Made by a program: the position numbers and the translations under genes
Source of the DNA: a virus
Length of the DNA: 25,424 nucleotides
Direction: 5' to 3' (one strand)
Virus record (IMG/VR): IMGVR_UViG_3300030943_000158
Coordinates: 1-25,424 of that record
Notes under the pieces: generated by a model
The model's database searches: none
What the model saw: the letters and a program-made list of their open reading frames with translations, nothing else
Told to the model about the DNA's origin: nothing
In this document: positions 23,206-25,424 of the stretch, one piece after another
How the letters are laid out: each line of letters starts with the position of its first letter
How positions within the stretch are numbered: position 1 is the first letter of the stretch

Positions 23206-23903
23206 ACCTTGAACCTTATTCCGTCGAAGACGTCCTTGATAAAGTCGAAGTCATTGATCTTCGCGAACATCTTGTCATCAGTTGAGTAGGCTCTTGCGTA
23301 GTGCGCACCAGCTTGTGCACCAGCCATACATTCACCGGCATATGGAGCATTATGTTGGGCATCGGTGCACCATACGTTCAGACGACGAAGTTCGTCAGAG
23401 CCGCGTACCTTGCTCATCGGCAATCCAAGAATCTTCTTCGTAAGCTTTGCTGCCTCACGAAATCCAGCTCGATAAGCCTGAAGAGCTGTGGTATTGATCA
23501 CAGTCCACGAGGCAATCTCCTCGTGAATCTTGGAGGCCGCTACAGTAGTCGCGAAGTCGATGTACTCGATAGGTTTGTCGAAGTGGGATTTGTTGAAGAT
23601 CTTCACTCCACCATTGCCATACTGAAGACGATTCACCGAGTTGATGCTTCGGAAGATGTGGACATACTGCTCGTCATGTTTGTTCGGTGTGTACTCAAAC
23701 CAGAACTGATCGGCGATGTCATTGTCACCATCGACCACATAGAAGCAGTTCGTGTCAGCTAGTTCAGCAGCTGCTTTATGCGCCTCCTGAATGCCCTTAA
23801 CACCATCCACTCTCTTCGCGAATTTGAATCGCCCTTTAAGCTTCTTCCAGTTGCGTTCAGCGTTCGGTTCCCCGAACGTGATCATCACAATATCAAGTGC
23901 CAT
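23202..23903 (-). CDS. Putative GT-A-like glycosyltransferase family protein (233 aa)
   Basis: Paralogue of the 301-aa protein at 5701-6606. Shared blocks in the same order are an N-terminal strand with GEPN (11-14), RVDGVKG and AHKAAAELA, DGDN (58-61), YGNGGVK (95-101), LQAYRAGFREAAK and a final tryptophan-containing helix. This copy is shorter, lacking the long C-terminal extension. DGDN may bind a metal and nucleotide-sugar as in GT-A enzymes, though this is inference. It overlaps the preceding radical SAM gene by 11 bases and the next by 4, so it is strictly co-translated with two twitch radical SAM proteins. Finding one member in each radical SAM operon links the families functionally. 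Confidence 0.62.
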   Translation of the reverse strand: MALDIVMITFGEPNAERNWKKLKGRFKFAKRVDGVKGIQEAHKAAAELADTNCFYVVDGDNDIADQFWFEYTPNKHDEQYVHIFRSINSVNRLQYGNGGVKIFNKSHFDKPIEYIDFATTVAASKIHEEIASWTVINTTALQAYRAGFREAAKLTKKILGLPMSKVRGSDELRRLNVWCTDAQHNAPYAGECMAGAQAGAHYARAYSTDDKMFAKINDFDFIKDVFDGIRFKV

Positions 23904-25281
23904 AGTTCTTCAACAGCTCCAGTGAGTTGTACCAATCAGCGAGTTCTGGGAACGTCGCAATGAAGTTTTTGTTTCGTCTGACATCATACTGCATGTAGAA
24001 CGATTTGAAATCGTTTTCGATGATCTGCACCGGTTGTTGAGAAGCATACTGCGGATTCTCAACATTCCGAAGGTAGCTGACGACTCGAGAAATCTGGTCG
24101 AGCTCGTGATCCTGCAGTGCAGGCTTATCATCGTAGTTCGGGATGAGACCGTTGTCGATTGTCCAGGACTCGAGCTCTGAGGCAAATTTGTTGCGCAGCT
24201 CCTTCGGCAAGACCAGGACATTTTGGAAGTTCGGGAAGCGGAGAATATTCAGTGACAAACTCGGTCGCGACCCATACTTCACCTTGAGACGCATGATGTC
24301 ATCGAGGAAGCGAGTCAGAGACGGAAGACTGAGGACATTGATCGTCATCATGATGCACACCTGCTTGGCGTTGCCATGGACAATCATTCGTTCGAGGTTC
24401 TCGTACCATTTGAAGTAATCGAGTCCATCTCGAGTGTACTCAGCTGCAGCACCGTACGCCTCACATGAGGTGTACAGATGAAAGTTCTTCACGTGCTGCG
24501 CAGCCTCAACAAGACGATCGATCAGTTCTTGTTTTGCACCGAGGTTCGAGTTCACTGCAAAGCGCATAGCACTCGGATTCTCACGGAACCAGGTGAAAAG
24601 CTTCCACACTTCGGAACTCATTAAAGGTTCGCCGCCGGTGATCCGGAGCTCTTCGAGATTTGTAGACAGTTCAGGCCACCATCGCCAGAAGGCATCGATG
24701 TACGGATTGAATTCGCCAGGTTTGAAAGGCTCTGCACGTTCAGCGAGAGTGACGAAGTGACCACGGGCATCTGAACGGATATTCTCGTAGAACCCGTTCT
24801 GCTTGAGATCCTTTACCCATGTAGTGGAGAACATTGGATTGCAGTATGAGCAGGCAAAGTTGCACGTACGATCGAAGCTGATCTCAAGGGTCTTGAGCAT
24901 CACATCAGCCTGCGGGTCAAGATGCTGCAGGGCGGCGACGTCAGAGTCCTCGTAGATCTGTGTTTTGTGTACACGGTCCGAGATGAACTCAGGCCCCATG
25001 TCTTCGATCTTCCAGCAGTACTCACACTCAGCTGGTCGTTCACCATCCAGCATCAGCTCACGGTTCCATTTCTTTATTTCGGTGTTGTGGATCGCGGATG
25101 GGTTGTGTTTGATTTCTTCGAGATTGATCTGGTGCGCAGATGGGTGATGGCAGCTGACAGTCGAACCATGACCGAGCCAAATTGTCGCGTTGTACCACTT
25201 GGCCGCGCAGAATGACGGAGAGATCGAGTTGATCTTCAGGTCACGGTATTCTTTAGCACTAAGAAATTTTATTGACTTCAC
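23893..25281 (-). CDS. Twitch domain-containing radical SAM protein, variant (462 aa)
   Basis: The start is a GTG at 25281; no ATG lies near the N-terminus, and GGTGG is just upstream. The N-terminal domain has the twitch layout but with changed ligands: C25 (FCAAKW), then C44 followed by HH where the relatives have CC, then CEYC (C86, C89). The core motif C140, C144 and C147 (TCNFACSYC) is intact, with ITGGEPLMSSEV after it. The end (ATFPELADWYNSLELL) agrees with the other family members. The altered cysteine pair may mean a different auxiliary cluster with His ligation, or fewer ligands. It overlaps the upstream gene end by 23 bases and the next gene by 11. Confidence 0.87.
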   Translation of the reverse strand: MKSIKFLSAKEYRDLKINSISPSFCAAKWYNATIWLGHGSTVSCHHPSAHQINLEEIKHNPSAIHNTEIKKWNRELMLDGERPAECEYCWKIEDMGPEFISDRVHKTQIYEDSDVAALQHLDPQADVMLKTLEISFDRTCNFACSYCNPMFSTTWVKDLKQNGFYENIRSDARGHFVTLAERAEPFKPGEFNPYIDAFWRWWPELSTNLEELRITGGEPLMSSEVWKLFTWFRENPSAMRFAVNSNLGAKQELIDRLVEAAQHVKNFHLYTSCEAYGAAAEYTRDGLDYFKWYENLERMIVHGNAKQVCIMMTINVLSLPSLTRFLDDIMRLKVKYGSRPSLSLNILRFPNFQNVLVLPKELRNKFASELESWTIDNGLIPNYDDKPALQDHELDQISRVVSYLRNVENPQYASQQPVQIIENDFKSFYMQYDVRRNKNFIATFPELADWYNSLELLKNYGT

Positions 25282-25424
25282 TATTCCACCATTCTAATAC
25301 TCTAGGGCTGCGAGATACAACATCAACAAAACGATGTTGCGCTCCACCTGAACGTTTCATTTTATCAAATTCGAGGATCGTCTTGACATACTTAGTTAAT
25401 GCTTTTTTCGACGGTGGGATATAG
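25259..25424 (-). CDS. C-terminal end of a probable further radical SAM protein (partial)
   Basis: Only the last 54 codons lie in the window; the gene continues past the right edge. The readable end includes KYVKTILEFDKMKR and SRSPRVLEWWNSEV. This matches the way the twitch radical SAM neighbours finish (an acidic-aromatic helix, Asp-Lys/Met, then a turn and an EW/DWYNS-like end). The cysteines cannot be seen, so the family call rests on that C-terminal similarity and on the operon position, overlapping the next gene by 23 bases. Confidence 0.5.
   Translation of the reverse strand, partial: YIPPSKKALTKYVKTILEFDKMKRSGGAQHRFVDVVSRSPRVLEWWNSEVNKIS

Noticed and set aside
1-25424. tRNA, rRNA, integrase, transposase or attachment site
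   Set aside because: No cloverleaf with a TTCGAATCC-like arm, rRNA segment, DDE/tyrosine recombinase motif or flanking direct repeat was recognised on reading both strands. A tRNA scan would be decisive.

Overview
This window looks like part of a large T4-like (myovirus-type) phage genome with a Gram-negative host, probably an aquatic phage known from metagenomes. Four things support this. Copies of the T4-type late promoter core (CATAAATA, GATAAATA, AATAAATA) stand just upstream of several genes or gene groups. There are tail-fibre and adhesin genes, one ending in an S74 intramolecular chaperone. There is a candidate inner/outer membrane spanin pair. Genes are packed with ATGA start/stop overlaps. 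No rRNA, tRNA, integrase or transposase was seen. The species and host cannot be named from the sequence.

Layout. 1-1401 (+): the end of a gene with a retropepsin-like aspartyl protease domain, then a late promoter and a putative 2OG-Fe(II) oxygenase. A perfect 34-bp palindrome at 1465-1498 ends this block and the facing one. 5212-1495 (-): a membrane-anchored coiled-coil protein (candidate i-spanin), a 983-aa tail fibre with an S74 domain, and a small lipoprotein (candidate o-spanin). 5213-5316: a divergent promoter region. 5317-15244 (+): a small membrane protein, then a tightly coupled operon with a putative GT-A-like protein (301 aa), an unknown protein, a methyltransferase-like protein, two B12-type radical SAM proteins, an aspartyl beta-hydroxylase-like oxygenase, one radical SAM/SPASM protein and two N-terminal-twitch radical SAM proteins. 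15263-17557 (+): seven small unknown genes, including a zinc-ribbon protein and a 37-aa membrane peptide. 17599-19722 (+): a 707-aa Asp-box repeat (beta-propeller-like) adhesin, followed by a broken short copy that repeats its promoter and start. 25424-20145 (-): a second operon with the end of a probable further radical SAM protein, a twitch radical SAM protein, a paralogue of the 301-aa protein (233 aa), another twitch radical SAM protein, a radical SAM protein with SPASM-like C-terminal cysteines, an acidic unknown protein and a Gly/Ala-rich membrane peptide.

The outstanding feature is the density of radical SAM enzymes. Eight complete genes, all with an intact CxxxCxxC cluster motif, plus one probable fragment, lie within about 18 kb of phage DNA. 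They are arranged as two operons that each also carry one member of the same DGDN / YGNGGVK putative glycosyltransferase family. With the methyltransferase and the HxD...H...R oxygenase this looks like a multistep modification pathway. The substrate (DNA base, tail protein, peptide or glycan) cannot be read from the sequence.
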